Source: Allantophomopsis cytisporea
Lineage: Eukaryota > Ascomycota > Leotiomycetes > Phacidiales > Phacidiaceae
Direction of reading: 5' to 3'
Length of the DNA stretch: 64,000 bases
Assembly (NCBI GenBank): GCA_024752435.1
Contig: CP103021.1
Coordinates: 930,001-994,000, forward strand
Shown here: piece after piece, positions 24,629 through 35,405 of the stretch
How the letters are laid out: each line of letters opens with the position of its first letter
Position numbering within the stretch: the first letter of the stretch is position 1
Made by a program: the position numbers and the translations under genes
Notes under the pieces: generated by a model
Told to the model about the DNA's origin: nothing
The model's input: only the letters and a program-made list of their open reading frames with translations
Database searches by the model: none

Positions 24629-24714
24629 TGACTCTCTTTGACACACACTATCAACAAACACATTCTTTTTCTCTCACTCTTTTTACCACATTCTTTTAGA
24701 GACCCCTTAACACA

Positions 24715-26079
24715 ATGAGATTCTCTACCTTTGTAGTTGAGGCTGCGCTGCTCAGCGTTGCTCTTGCTCGACCATATGGGCATAAATATGACGAAGCTTC
24801 AGGGGCTGAGGCACATTTCACTGGCTACAGCCATGCTTCAGGATGGGATCACCATTCCCATCGCCCTACGTACGATGCCTCTGGCTTGATGATGGGTGTT
24901 CATCCTACAGGAGCCAAGTCAGGTAATTGGACTAACAACTACGGTCTTTCTCTGGGCGCCAAGAGCACTGATAGCTCGTCCACCATAACTTTGACTTCTA
25001 CACTCACTAGAACTGCGGTCATTACTCCAGCAGCCGAAGCAACTGGATCAATTCCTTCAAGTGGTATGGCCTTTCCCAGTGGTCGTCCTAGTTATGATGC
25101 CTCTGGATTCATGATGGGTGTACACCCCTCTGGCTCTAACTCATACAACTCGACTCATCTCAAGCCTCGTGGATGGTCCCACCAATGGCAGCACGGTGAC
25201 AGTACCACTACCAGCACTTCTACCACGACTATTAGCAGCACAACCACTGTCACCCCCAGCCTGTCTTCCACAACAAGTGAAGCTGGAGAGACTGTTAACA
25301 CCGAGATAGCCAGTACCAGGGCTGAGGTCACTTCTTCAATTGCTTCCACAACTGCTGCATCTGCTGCCTCTTCCACTGCTTCTTCTACCACTGGCAAGCG
25401 TGGTCTCTCATACAATGCCGCTTCCCTTTGCAGTGGCTTTGACGGCTCTTCTGAGATATCTTGGGCCTATAATTGGGGTTCCAGCTCGAGCGGCCTCAGC
25501 GGCTTCGAGTATGTTCCTATGCTCTGGGGTCTGAGCTCAACCTGGACTTCGGGTTGGGCTTCCGCTGTCTCAAGCGCTCTGTCCTCCGGCTCCAGCCACT
25601 TGCTGTCCTTCAATGAGCCAGATCTTTCCTCCCAATCAAACATCTCTCCTGCTGATGCAGCTACTGGCTACATCACCTACATGCAGCCATATGCGTCCTC
25701 TGCCAAGCTCGGTTCTCCAGCTGTTACAAATGGTGGCTCTCCAATGGGACTTACTTGGCTTGGAGAATTCTTCAGCGCCTGCACCTCTTGCACCATTGAT
25801 TTTGTCCCAATTCACTGGTATTCGAGCGCATCTGATGTCGACTATTTCAAGAGCTACATTACTGAGGCCTACGCTGCTGGTGGTAACCGCCCTCTTTGGA
25901 TTACCGAGTTTGCAGCCTCGGGTACTACCGATGAGCAAAACACTTTCCTCGAGACCGTCTTGCCATGGTTAGATTCTACCGATATGGTTGAAAGATATGC
26001 CTACTTCATGGCTGCTGCAGGAACTCTGGTCAACAGTGATGGCACTTTGACTACTCTTGGTCAGACCTATAGCTCATAG
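24715..26079 (+). CDS. secreted GH128 glucan hydrolase with Ser/Thr-rich linker
   Basis: A single exon of 454 residues. A signal peptide spans residues 1-18. The region to about 228 is low complexity and glycan-prone. It contains a duplicated 17-residue motif, RP-T/S-YDASG-L/F-MMGVHP-T/S-G, at 50-66 and 124-140, then a Ser/Thr-rich linker. After a KR at 228-229, the catalytic domain (about 230-454) is a glycoside hydrolase family 128 (Asl1-type) barrel, a family with beta-1,3-glucanases. SFNEPD places the acid/base Glu at 301. WITEFA places the nucleophile Glu at 398. The KR site suggests the linker may be removed or shed. A role in cell-wall beta-glucan remodelling or breakdown is likely. 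Confidence 0.9.
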   Translation: MRFSTFVVEAALLSVALARPYGHKYDEASGAEAHFTGYSHASGWDHHSHRPTYDASGLMMGVHPTGAKSGNWTNNYGLSLGAKSTDSSSTITLTSTLTRTAVITPAAEATGSIPSSGMAFPSGRPSYDASGFMMGVHPSGSNSYNSTHLKPRGWSHQWQHGDSTTTSTSTTTISSTTTVTPSLSSTTSEAGETVNTEIASTRAEVTSSIASTTAASAASSTASSTTGKRGLSYNAASLCSGFDGSSEISWAYNWGSSSSGLSGFEYVPMLWGLSSTWTSGWASAVSSALSSGSSHLLSFNEPDLSSQSNISPADAATGYITYMQPYASSAKLGSPAVTNGGSPMGLTWLGEFFSACTSCTIDFVPIHWYSSASDVDYFKSYITEAYAAGGNRPLWITEFAASGTTDEQNTFLETVLPWLDSTDMVERYAYFMAAAGTLVNSDGTLTTLGQTYSS

Positions 26080-26829
26080 GAAAGTGTCTTCGCAAGTGTT
26101 TTCATGCCATAGGTAGCACAGAGGTTTTGCAGAACCTTCATTGGTGGTAGCGCATTGTACAGTGCGAGGATTGCCATTCCTTTACGACGCACGTTGCTTC
26201 ATGATCTGGATCTGGCAGCTATGATTACAGATGATCCGTGAGAACGAAGATTGTGAAATGTATATACGACATTACCTGTTTTAGATTACTCTTCTTGTCA
26301 CTCCTTCAAATACTTTTTACCACTTTAGACATGTCTTGTCTATAAATTTTCAAAATATATTATTATTTTTTTTGATACATTTACTCATATATTTATTCCA
26401 TGGTGGGCTATCTAAAGATACTGAGTTCTGACGAAATTCATGACTTGGAAAAGTCCACGATATAAAACGTGTATTTTCTAAAACTATTTCAGTATAAGTA
26501 CAGGATCCAAGAATAGTTTCTTTGTTCTTGAAATGCCCTTTCTTCTCATTGTCTGCGTCTGGTAATAAACGTACTTGGTCCTTTGTCAAAACTGACAATC
26601 GAATTCATTGTTCTTCGTTCTCTTTATTCAAAGAGATAGACCTAATCAAAAGGGAAGTGTTCACAAAAGACATACCTGGTTGTTGAATATATATATATAT
26701 ATACGTGCCAAAATCTTAAGATTGCAGAGCCAGAAGTCAGCAAACATCACAACTATAACTATTTCCTGCGGTAGGAGTGCAATTAGAACTCAACAATACT
26801 AACTTTGAAGTAGATCTTAATTAACAAAC
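26080..26829. other. intergenic, AT-rich
   Basis: The 3' flank of the GH128 gene and the upstream region of the Ulp1-like gene. It contains a short (TA)n run at about 26686-26702. No gene seen. Confidence 0.5.
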
Positions 26830-28023
26830 ATGCCACGTCAGAATCTCGCCCGAGTTGCAAAAACTGTTAAGCGCTATAATTTTGCCGCTCACTTCGGCCC
26901 TCTCCCTGCTCACCTTAAAAATCTAGCAACGCAGTTCGGATATCCTGATCGCTACCACATGGATGACGTTTTTGTTCGAAGAATGCGAACCAAGCCTGCT
27001 ACTGAGGTAGACGGCTGGGCGATTCGTCAGCATCTTAAAGAGCGGTCATATTTCGATACTATTGATGTGTATATGGAAATGCTCTGCGACTACGTGAATG
27101 TTCAAGAAGGACGTGGAGTTAATCGACAAGCAGGTGAACCGACGGTTATGCCTATGCCCACAGAATTCTACGAAAATATGTTCAATGATGGTATTTTTGG
27201 TCTGCAAAGAGCTGCTCACACATTTGCGACAATGGGACTCGATGACCGAGAGTTTTTGAGAGTCCAGGCAATATTTATACCCCTTACTGTTGATCACCAT
27301 AGCCTTGTGGTTATATACCCGCGACAACGAAGGGTTGAGCATTTGGATAGTTTGGATCCTTTGCTCACTCCTCATGAATCAGGTGAGGTTTTGGAGACTA
27401 TCTTCAGAATGATCCATGCCCAAATTGGAGGTCTCTTCATTCCTACAGAATGGAGTGTTCGTGTTGAACAATCTCCCGTGAATAGGGTCAATGATTATAG
27501 GCATTACACATCGTTTCTGGCAAACGTGCTCCAAATAGCCCTTCGGTATCCCTTATACCCAACGGCGTATGACAATGAGACGATCGAGAATAGAAAGTGG
27601 AGGATCGCGATCGAGTTGATCCTCGACGGCTTTCACAACAGTGTTCATACGAACTACCCTGTACTCAGGACTCCCATGGCAGTAGGCCCTACTGATTTGG
27701 GTGCCCAAAATCCAAATCTCGGCTCATTCACACCGCTTATGGGCCCAAGAAGCAATACTGCGTTGATTAGACGCATCAAAGAAAGGTGGTATAGGACTTT
27801 ACTTGCTAGGACAGGTGAATTTGATGGCTTGACACTCGGACAACTAATTCAAATTTGCCACAATGATCGAAGACGTTATCGCGGTTATAGTACCTGGCGA
27901 CAGGGCCTGAATGGTGTTGAAGGATTGACTGGAGTCGCTGGTCTGAGACTGGGTATGGAACTGAGAGAGTGGCATATCAAACGTCGTGAGTTTAGAATTG
28001 GTGAAAATACTGTTACTGTGTAA
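26830..28023 (+). CDS. Ulp1-like (C48) peptidase fold, catalytic Cys replaced
   Basis: A single exon of 397 residues. The region at about 110-245 follows the Ulp1/SENP peptidase layout. IFIPLTVDHHSLVVIYP supplies the catalytic-type His (157), and RVEHLDSL the Asp (173). A downstream block EQSPVNRVNDYRHYTSFLANVL aligns with the usual 'pQQ.n..DCGvf' stretch. There the expected Cys-Gly is Tyr223-Arg224, so peptidase activity should be lost. C48 proteins remove SUMO or related tags; relatives are also carried by some mobile elements. The C-terminal 150 residues are basic and unrecognised. The two changes that would turn TGT-GGG into the observed TAT-AGG are both TpG to TpA (CpA to TpA on the other strand). 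The fold assignment rests on motif order, not on a search. Confidence 0.65.
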   Translation: MPRQNLARVAKTVKRYNFAAHFGPLPAHLKNLATQFGYPDRYHMDDVFVRRMRTKPATEVDGWAIRQHLKERSYFDTIDVYMEMLCDYVNVQEGRGVNRQAGEPTVMPMPTEFYENMFNDGIFGLQRAAHTFATMGLDDREFLRVQAIFIPLTVDHHSLVVIYPRQRRVEHLDSLDPLLTPHESGEVLETIFRMIHAQIGGLFIPTEWSVRVEQSPVNRVNDYRHYTSFLANVLQIALRYPLYPTAYDNETIENRKWRIAIELILDGFHNSVHTNYPVLRTPMAVGPTDLGAQNPNLGSFTPLMGPRSNTALIRRIKERWYRTLLARTGEFDGLTLGQLIQICHNDRRRYRGYSTWRQGLNGVEGLTGVAGLRLGMELREWHIKRREFRIGENTVTV

Positions 28024-28186
28024 GTTAATTTCTTTATTGGCTGTTGTTCATTACTCCTGTTACATAACAAAGCCACGAGATATTTTCGATTGTCTAATCT
28101 TTAATGAAAACAATTACTCATGCGTGTATCTTGTCTTGGCCGTGCTGTTGTGAATGAGGATTTCATTGTAAGTGATATGCAATGAT

Positions 28187-28714
28187 AATGAAATGCAAAT
28201 ACTCTTCCCCTTAATGATTCGAATGAATACGTTGAAAGACTCCAAAATCCAGTCGAAACAGATAACAAGAAACCAGCAACGGAGTTCGTCAAGAGGCACA
28301 AACGCTCAAGAACAGAGATTCGGACCGAAGAGCTTAAAAAGCGCACTAGTGAGCAGTTGCAAGATCGAGCTGCAGAAGAGAAGGACAAGTGGTCATGTTA
28401 GATACAGAAAATATTCTTTATTAGGAACGTATAAAGCTGGTCCAGAGAGCCCTTAGAATTGAAGAGTTGAATCATCAGGAGATAAGACTTGCGTAACTCA
28501 CTGCCGTCAAACAAAAGCCCTTCGAAGATCTTAACAATACCTCCATGGATGAGCTCTTTGCCTTATAACACGGTGCTGTTAGGAAGAGAAGTAACATTAG
28601 AATGCTGCTCTGTGGCAACATACCAAAAAGAGATAATAGAAAGATTGCTGAAAATCTTCAATCATTTCCTAATGCTAGAGCCGACAGGCTCAGAAAGGTA
28701 CTGGAGAGAAGAGG
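28187..28714 (+). pseudogene. possible decayed coding stretch after the Ulp1-like gene
   Basis: One frame (about 28187-28401) reads as charged helical protein (NEYVERLQNPVETDNKK and onward to EEKDKWSC) before a TAG. After one frame change a second stretch from about 28437 reads KLVQRALRIEELNHQEIR, and later FEDLNNTSMDELFAL and IAENLQSFPNARADRLRK. It is broken by TAA codons that would be CAA before a C-to-T change. It could be the lost C-terminal part of the Ulp1-like gene or a separate remnant. An A-rich sequence can mimic this look by chance, so the call is weak. Confidence 0.3.
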
Positions 28715-28727
28715 CCTTTGATCGTAT

Positions 28728-29198
28728 CTATGAAGCTTCATTCGCCGCGTCGAAAGCACTCCCCTCATATGTCCCTACTGGCTCCGGCCTACTCGAAAAC
28801 AGAATCTTCCACTTCACAATCTCTACAACCTCCAGCTCCTCTCCTTCACCCCTCCTCCTTAGCACAGCAATTGCCTTCGGTAACTTCTTGACCTCTCCTA
28901 TAAGCCGCTGGTGCTTGCCCACATATATATAAACCCTCTTCATCCACCCCTTGTCCTCCTCGCCCTTTAGCTCTGGCTTGTAATCAGGGAACACTAGCCT
29001 GCCGATGGGAGTTTGATTTGGTAGAAGAGAGGACTGGGCTGTCGAGTCGCTCTCGTGAGGTGGTAGGTTAATAGTACCTTGGAGCTCTAGCAGTGCGAGG
29101 CCTGACGGCGTTTGGAGGAGTTGCGGGAGGGGATTGGTGTATGAGTTTGGATCGCGATGCGCTGGCAAAGGGTGGATTGGTACGACTGTAGGGTCCAT
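28728..29198 (-). CDS. CTF8: Ctf8, subunit of the Ctf18 replication clamp loader
   Basis: A single exon of 156 residues. The protein shows the Ctf8 pattern: an opening LLQTPSGLALLELQGTINLP, then IGRLVFP, then VYIYVGKHQRLIGEVKKLPK, and a close in EIVKWKILFSSRPEPVG. Ctf8 joins Dcc1 and Ctf18 in an alternative RFC complex that loads or unloads PCNA and supports sister chromatid cohesion. It acts in the nucleus at replication forks. The ATG at 29198 follows in-frame stops and fits the family length. CGCG boxes lie about 165-210 bp upstream, in line with G1/S control. It is the most conserved housekeeping gene in this part of the window. Confidence 0.88.
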   Translation of the reverse strand: MDPTVVPIHPLPAHRDPNSYTNPLPQLLQTPSGLALLELQGTINLPPHESDSTAQSSLLPNQTPIGRLVFPDYKPELKGEEDKGWMKRVYIYVGKHQRLIGEVKKLPKAIAVLRRRGEGEELEVVEIVKWKILFSSRPEPVGTYEGSAFDAANEAS

Positions 29199-29360
29199 TT
29201 CGAGGCGTTTGTTACTCCTTTTTGTGGAGTTCCTTTGATTAGTTAGCGTTAAACATTACTAGATCGTTACGCAGATATTAACCCAATTGCTTGAATTGCT
29301 TCAATGTTCATAACATACCAAAGTTTCCTTATCGCCTTATCGGCTGGCTTGTCTTCGTCT

Positions 29361-29407
29361 ACGCGAAATGAACGCGCTACGTCGTTAAGTCGCGACATTT
29401 TTCGCGT
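29361..29407. promoter_or_regulatory. cluster of CGCG boxes upstream of CTF8
   Basis: ACGCG occurs at 29361 and 29372, and CGCG at 29391 and 29403, four in under 50 bp. ACGCG is the core of the MluI cell-cycle box bound by MBF-type Swi6/Mbp1 factors, which drive G1/S replication genes in ascomycetes. The distance to the CTF8 ATG is about 165-210 bp. The functional link is inference. Confidence 0.45.
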
Positions 29408-29762
29408 TTCGCAGTTCTAGCGCTCCGCTTGATAGAGAAGGATTTCTGGGTACCATTGGTTTCTCAATGATAAATACCTTAAAGATGGATGTACGATATT
29501 AGAAGACAGAGAACATGACAAGGCAAAGCTTCAATCATAAAGGCACAAGATCAATGAAGTATTAATTCACTTATTATATAGTAACATCATTCCTTGCAGC
29601 TAAGTTACAACTTTACTAATTTACATCGAAACAGGTACTATTTATCTAATAAGACTAAGCTCTTGCAAGACATGCTTCCAAGGCTTAGCAAAATGTCGCT
29701 ATTCACAACTCTTTTGTAAAGTGCATCTTTGATCTATCTTTTGATGTGAGAACACACGTATT

Positions 29763-32203
29763 TCACCTCCCAACGCTGTCCATCTGACTCTCATCTCCCC
29801 TTGCCATGACTGAATTGTAATAATGATCCAGCCCACCACCAAATACATCCTCGTTATAGAACCCTGGTTGCAATTGAAACATAGAGAAGTCTTCAGCCTC
29901 CTTTGTCCCAAAGAGCTGACTCGCAAAATCCAGACCCAATAAGCCCTGCCGTGATAAATCATCTATCCGCGCGTTCGCAAAGACATCACCAGATGGTACG
30001 GGCATGAGTCTAGAAGGACCGGCTCGCACAGAGTCGTCTGCATCACCAGCAGGAACATTCTGCTGAACTTGAGAAATCGGCAACTCATCGTTATCGTTTA
30101 GCTGTAGCTTTTTGGCAACGGACTGATCCAGAAACTGCAAAAAGAGCTGCAATACCCAGTTCGTGACATCCCATGTTTTTTGCAGTTCTCGGAGGCCAAG
30201 GAGACAGAGTTGCGCGCGGTATTCTGCGAGTCTGCGGGTAGTGTTTTCGGAACGGCGAAGGTGGATGGTGTGTATGCATAGAGAATTGAACAAACTCGTG
30301 ATTCTTGTATGTGTTAGAAGTATAAAATGAGAGGACGAAGGACTCACATATGTACATTGCCATACTGAACCAGATCTTGGGATAGCACATCTTCTACAAT
30401 TCTGGTGTTCCGGCAGGCTGCCTGAAGTGCAATTTGCCCTTCTTCATGTAGATCTTGCTCCGGCGCTCCCAGGTAGGCTGATCTATACAGCAATATATAC
30501 AAGTTGCTATCGATTTTAGTTTGTATCAGTCATAGCCAATCGAATGTACATACTTATAAGCAAGATGGAGCATACTGGCCCAAAAGCCAGGAGTATAATC
30601 TGCACTTGCAGTAGACCTCATCTCTAACGGTAGCTCTGATTCCCATCTGAGAAGGTCCTTTCTTATCTTCTCTCGATCAAAGTTCGGATCCGGACCATTA
30701 CGTGATTCGTGTACAACGAGTTGGCCATCTATCAAGTCACGTTCGGAATGCGGAGAATACTCGTGCACAACAATTTTCCCCACTAATAGTTCAGCGTTTG
30801 TCTTGCTTGGATATTGGGTAATCTTACAAAACTTCGCAAGCTTGACCATCTGGATGGAGTATGAGATATGCTCTATCTTTTGCGATCCAAAGAATTCTGG
30901 ATATACTGCGGTGTCGTCCTCATAGAAGTCGGCGTCTTCAAGCATTTCAATATCACAATCAACATTTCGAATGCGGATTGGAAGTCCCAATGCAGCTGAG
31001 CATTGCCGATCTCGAACATACAAGGACCACCATATTCTCTTGCGAAGTTTTGCGTCGCCAAGTTTGGTGCTCACCAGGGACCTGTGCATTCCTTTCGTTT
31101 GTGCGAGACCAATAGCTGTCCCCAGCCAATGCCTCGTGTCCTTCTCCAAGAGCGGTCCAGCTCTCCAAAAGCTCATCAGAAACAGAGCTTGACATACTAT
31201 GATCTTGTCTGACTCATAATCGGCGTCATATATATCTTTTGCATAGTTATATAAATTACTCCGAATTTCATGACGATTATCAAAACCAGCATCACGTAAG
31301 GTCTTTTCGTTACAATGGCTTGCCCCAACAAAAAGCACAGCTTGGTAAAGAAGAGGTGATATGTTATTCGTAGTGTAGGAATGATAAAACTTCGCGCGGT
31401 CAAGAATCGGAAAACAAGGGTGAAACCAAGTAAAGTATGCTCTCAATAAAACTTCACACACACCACGAGATGGAAAGCAGAGTGCACCTTCCTCTGATAA
31501 ATATTTTACTTTTGCTGCTTTCCGGCGTGCCTCATATGGTGTAGATGGAGCATTTGGGCTGACATCGTTGGGTATAGGATATTGAAGCCGGGTGCGAGAA
31601 CTGGGAGAGTTGTAGTTCCGAGCCTGGGAGATGGTTCCATGAACAAGTGAGATAGAATTGGATTCTCCAAGGTATACGCTTTCGCCAGTTCCATCTGTAC
31701 CTTCGCTCGAAGTATTCATTTCCAGTGGAGTCCTCTGTAAACTTGGCGATTGACCAATACCATTAGAACTGTTATTGATGTCGCTACTGATCGAGAAGCC
31801 TTGATCTCGAATTGGGGTTTGAGACGTAGAATATACAGTCTCAGCAGTTTCAGGTCTCTCGGCATGTTCATCTCCGTATAAAATGCTATTGCTAGCTCTT
31901 CGGGATTTACTAGGCATTTTGTCCAAAGTGGTATTGGTAGAACGACCAAACTTTGCGGCTCGATCGTACCTTGTAATGGCAGTCAGCTTGTAGGGCCACG
32001 ACTCATTGATATAAAATTACAGACTTCCCACGTCTAGATTGTATCAATTCACAAGAGTAATCGGAACTCTTGCAGTTACTGCAAGGCTGTTGTTCGGTGA
32101 CATCGCAGCGTACCCTTCTAGCGTTACAAGCTTTACAAGCTTTCTTCGCGCGACTTCGCATCCGTGGCGCTGCTGTGCTTGAAGCCGACCGTGGACTAGA
32201 CAT
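29763..32203 (-). CDS. Zn2Cys6 transcription factor with Fungal_trans domain
   Basis: Four exons (32203-32025, 31969-30554, 30506-30348, 30303-29763) give 764 residues. The binuclear cluster lies at Cys 23, 26, 33, 41, 44 and 51 (C-x2-C-x6-C-x7-C-x2-C-x6-C), inside a basic stretch. The middle domain contains YFTWFHPCFPILDRAKF, a hallmark of the Fungal_trans (PF04082) fold, and WWSLYVRDRQCSAALGLPIRI. The overall pattern recalls cutinase-factor-1 type regulators, but I would not assign a target. The first donor is a weak GTCTGT. The third acceptor is ambiguous by nine in-frame bases (exon 4 may start at 30303 or 30294). No target-gene cluster adjoins it; the nearest neighbours are CTF8 and a siderophore-family carrier. 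Confidence 0.88.
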
Positions 32204-33134
32204 TATTTGTTATGAGAAAAGGTTAGACCTTGCGGCATTGATATAAATATATATAGATATATAAGTGTCCCAGATTGTAAGAGCGTATAATGATTTTACG
32301 CTGCATTGAGTTCAAACAAGTGACGCTGGTTGTCTGGTTGTTAGGTTGACGATGATTTCGTTGGCGTCTACAAGCATGGCGGGGCTCTTGCGGGGTGCGG
32401 ACTAGAGAATTACCGAACTGGAGGATTGACCCCCGGAAATAAGATCTCGTGTTTGGCCACACGTACTCTGTATCGTACATTCATTGAAAGCCGCATTGAC
32501 TCCTCAAAGCGGTGAATTCACAGATTGTTCCGCAGTAGCTGAGAGCATAACTACTCAAGGTTGTGGGCTATGTAGTATCATGTCTACAAGTTGTTTGTAA
32601 ATGTCGCGAACGTACATGACCATGTTCAACTTCGACATAGATCTGGTAATCCATATTGATTGGTCTATCAAATGTCGCGATAGGACTAAGATCCCCTACA
32701 AAATCCTTGTCCACCGTGTGAACATCATCAAATAACCACCAGAACCAGAAGCCTAAATAAGAGAAGCTTTCATCCTCACGTTACGCTCTCACTGGCTGAT
32801 TAATGGATTACGAAGATCACGGATCACCCTTGTCTGCTGTGGAGCATGACCTCTTTTAGTAGCTGTAGATCTATATGACATACACCAGTCTCGATCTCTA
32901 CTTGAGAAAAAACATATGATCGACACATTAATAGCATAGAAGTCACTTCTCCATACGATAGAGGCAGAATTATTGTGATGTATGGTACGAGGAGAAACAC
33001 TTTGAAACTGAGATTACTATTATTACTATTTCGAGCATACACAAAGAGGTCAGTTCCCTGTATACATTTCTACTCTGTCGATGAGTATTGTTATGTTGAG
33101 ATTTCCGACTTCGATCTTGTGTGCACTGGATTAT
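32204..33134. other. intergenic, no gene seen
   Basis: The upstream region of the Zn2Cys6 gene and the 3' flank of the siderophore-family carrier. Short frames only. Confidence 0.5.
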
Positions 33135-35068
33135 TTACATAAGCACACCCTTGTTCTGTGATCTGTTGACAGAGTAGTTCTTCCAGATGGCAATGGCTGG
33201 AATACAAAGGACAAGAACAGCTGTAGCAGAAATGCTGGTGTACTTCTGACTATAACCCCAAGCAGCGTTGATAGCATCTCTGATCTCGCCGCCAACCGGG
33301 TATGTCATCTGGGTAGTGTAACCGCCGAGGTAGATAGTGGAGATATCCGACTGGGCGCTCTCTGGGAGATACATGCGGAGAGCCTTGGGGAAGGTGGAGC
33401 CGTAAATTGATGCAGCGACAGCGTATCCGATGGCACCACCGACGGAAGAGGAGAGACCAAGGATCGCAAGCATCATTGGAACACCATCGTGGTCGGCGGC
33501 TGCCATGACAGCCATGTCCTCACCGATGACAAGAGTTCCTCCAGCAATGGCAATGAAGATCTGGCACATGACAATGTATCCGATGTTTCCGTCTTGACCT
33601 CTGAAGTGAATCATGAGGCCGGCACCAAGGAACATGACTGGGAGGCCGAAGAACAGACACGCGTACTTGAAGTGCTTGGTGTAACGGATGTAAATACCGA
33701 AGACGACAGACCAGAAGCAGGAACCAATGTTGTAGATCTGGCTCATGTATCCGGCCTTTGAAACGTTCAGATCGTAGACGACGATCACGAAGGAGTAGTA
33801 GTAAAGATCCCATGAGTAGAAGCTGAAGTAAAGAATAGCGGCACAAGCGCAGGCACCAAGAACAGTGCGTTGCTTGAAAAGTTCCCAACGGATAAAGTGG
33901 TACTTTGCGAACCATTTCTCCCAAGCGGCGAAGACGAAGAAAAGCAAGATTCCGATAACAACCATGGCGATGAATCCAGCACCACCGTATGTTTCTCTAC
34001 CGTACGTCACCAAACTGAATGGGAGGAGGAAGAGGATAAAAGCTGCCATAAGAATTAAGGCGCCGACAACTAGATATCTGTTAGAACTTGATAAATATTT
34101 CTACTAGGAAGTTAGTCAACTTACTATCGAACTCATGGGTGTAGTGGATGATCGATTGAATGGTAGTACGGCCACTGGCGTCTCTCTTGTAAAGACCCAT
34201 CTTCTCTGCCTTGAGCTGGTACATCTTGAAAATCACAGCAAGTGGGATAAAGACGAACGGCATGATAATCGCGAAGGCTCCGTAAGCCCATCTCCAGGTA
34301 GTCATATTCAAGAAGGACTGCGCAGCAAGTGGGCCAACAAAGGCAGTGGCGATGAATGGGGTGCTTGCGAAACCCCATGCAAAAGCTCTGTTACGGAGGC
34401 CAGTAGCATCTGCCATGAAAACGTCCAAGATAAGGTAGATGGCATCGTATCCAACCCAGTAAAGAACATAGCCAGCAGCATAACCATTCGGTCCCTTGCA
34501 GCTAGCAATAATAATGATACCAAGAAGGTAGACTCCAACAAAGAAGAGGAAACCCTCAGCACGACCCCAGATGTTGAGGACTTTAGCAATTGGGAGCTTA
34601 ATCACACCACCAATAATCGAGGCCAGAATAGAAGCGGTACTGATAGCTGGAGCGGAACTGAAGTCGGCGTAGGCCTTGTAGATCACGTTGTTACCAATGG
34701 CGGATTGAAACGCGAGCATGAAAAAGCAGACCCAGATCCTGATAAATGTTATTAGGTATGTTTTTGGAAGACAGTACTCTACACGATAAAACTCACCACG
34801 CATAGGTAGCGTAGACAGCTGACTTGGGCCACACAAGTGCAGCGGCCTCAGCCTTTTGAACACCCGGTTGAGCATCAGCAGTAATTTGATTTGGGTGATT
34901 CTGAATCTCCTTCTCATATCTGGCCTCCAAACTGAGGTTATCGGAATCACTTGAGGGGTCCAAAGAGACGCCTGGTGCAGTCTTTTCGGCTTGCTGGTCG
35001 TCGGACTGGGCAATAGCCGCCGCGGTTTGAGAGTCTTGATGACCTCTTTTGAAACGAAAGACACCCAT
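33135..35068 (-). CDS. siderophore-iron transporter family MFS carrier
   Basis: Three exons (35068-34797, 34738-34125, 34069-33135; introns 58 and 55 nt) give 606 residues. A hydrophilic N-terminus of about 85 residues is followed by a 14-helix MFS body. The body starts IWVCFFMLAFQSAIGNNV. It continues with YADFSSAPAISTASILASIIGG and NRAFAWGFASTPFI, typical of the SIT (MirB/Arn-like) proton symporters that take up ferric siderophores at the plasma membrane. A central HEFDIVGALILMAAF block matches the family's conserved mid-protein loop and fixes the second splice acceptor (TATCTAG). The C-terminal loop before the last helix is long, as in the family. Exact ATCAGATAA sites upstream suggest repression under iron sufficiency by an SreA-type GATA factor. 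Confidence 0.92.
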
Positions 35069-35405
35069 GTCGGAGGGAATGTCGCTGTCAAACAGAGGGA
35101 CAGATTTAAACCCAAAACCGATAGATCAATAGATGGGTATGGAGAATGTTGACTGAAGTTCTCTGCACTCACGACCAATACAGGCGAGCCGGGGGATGTT
35201 TATACATCTGCTGGTGACAAGGGTTCTATTAACCAAGGACGAAAATGTTTTCCTACCCGACGCGCGTGGGACGCAGGACCATGCGCACAGGGGCCCTGAG
35301 CCCAATGATTAATCCTGAGCCCACTGCTTTCATGGTTGCATCAAGGATATCTCCGGTGGTAATAGGTTTTGCAGGCTTGAAGCCCGTGGAAGCCGGCACG
35401 GCCCC

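Larger units (their letters stand above)
17190..24714. other. 7.5-kb stretch with no supported gene
   Basis: I read both strands and found no domain, splice-consistent gene or RNA gene. The longest frames (119-168 codons) have the biased, cysteine- and histidine-rich look of chance frames. On the minus strand, 19720-19330 reads in part like protein (AYYQPGLGGVTTIDIPFVGH) but changes frame, and I cannot assign it. The stretch is not strongly AT-rich, so it does not look like ordinary RIP debris. Simple repeats are listed separately. A short palindrome CTCGGC-CTGGA-GCCGAG sits at about 22210-22226, and the 11-mer ATGGAGTGAGC is repeated in tandem at about 20692-20713. Confidence 0.5.

Noticed and set aside
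28172..28456. 94-codon plus frame after the Ulp1-like gene
   Set aside because: Another frame through the same sequence looks more protein-like, and this one has no features; at best the region is debris.
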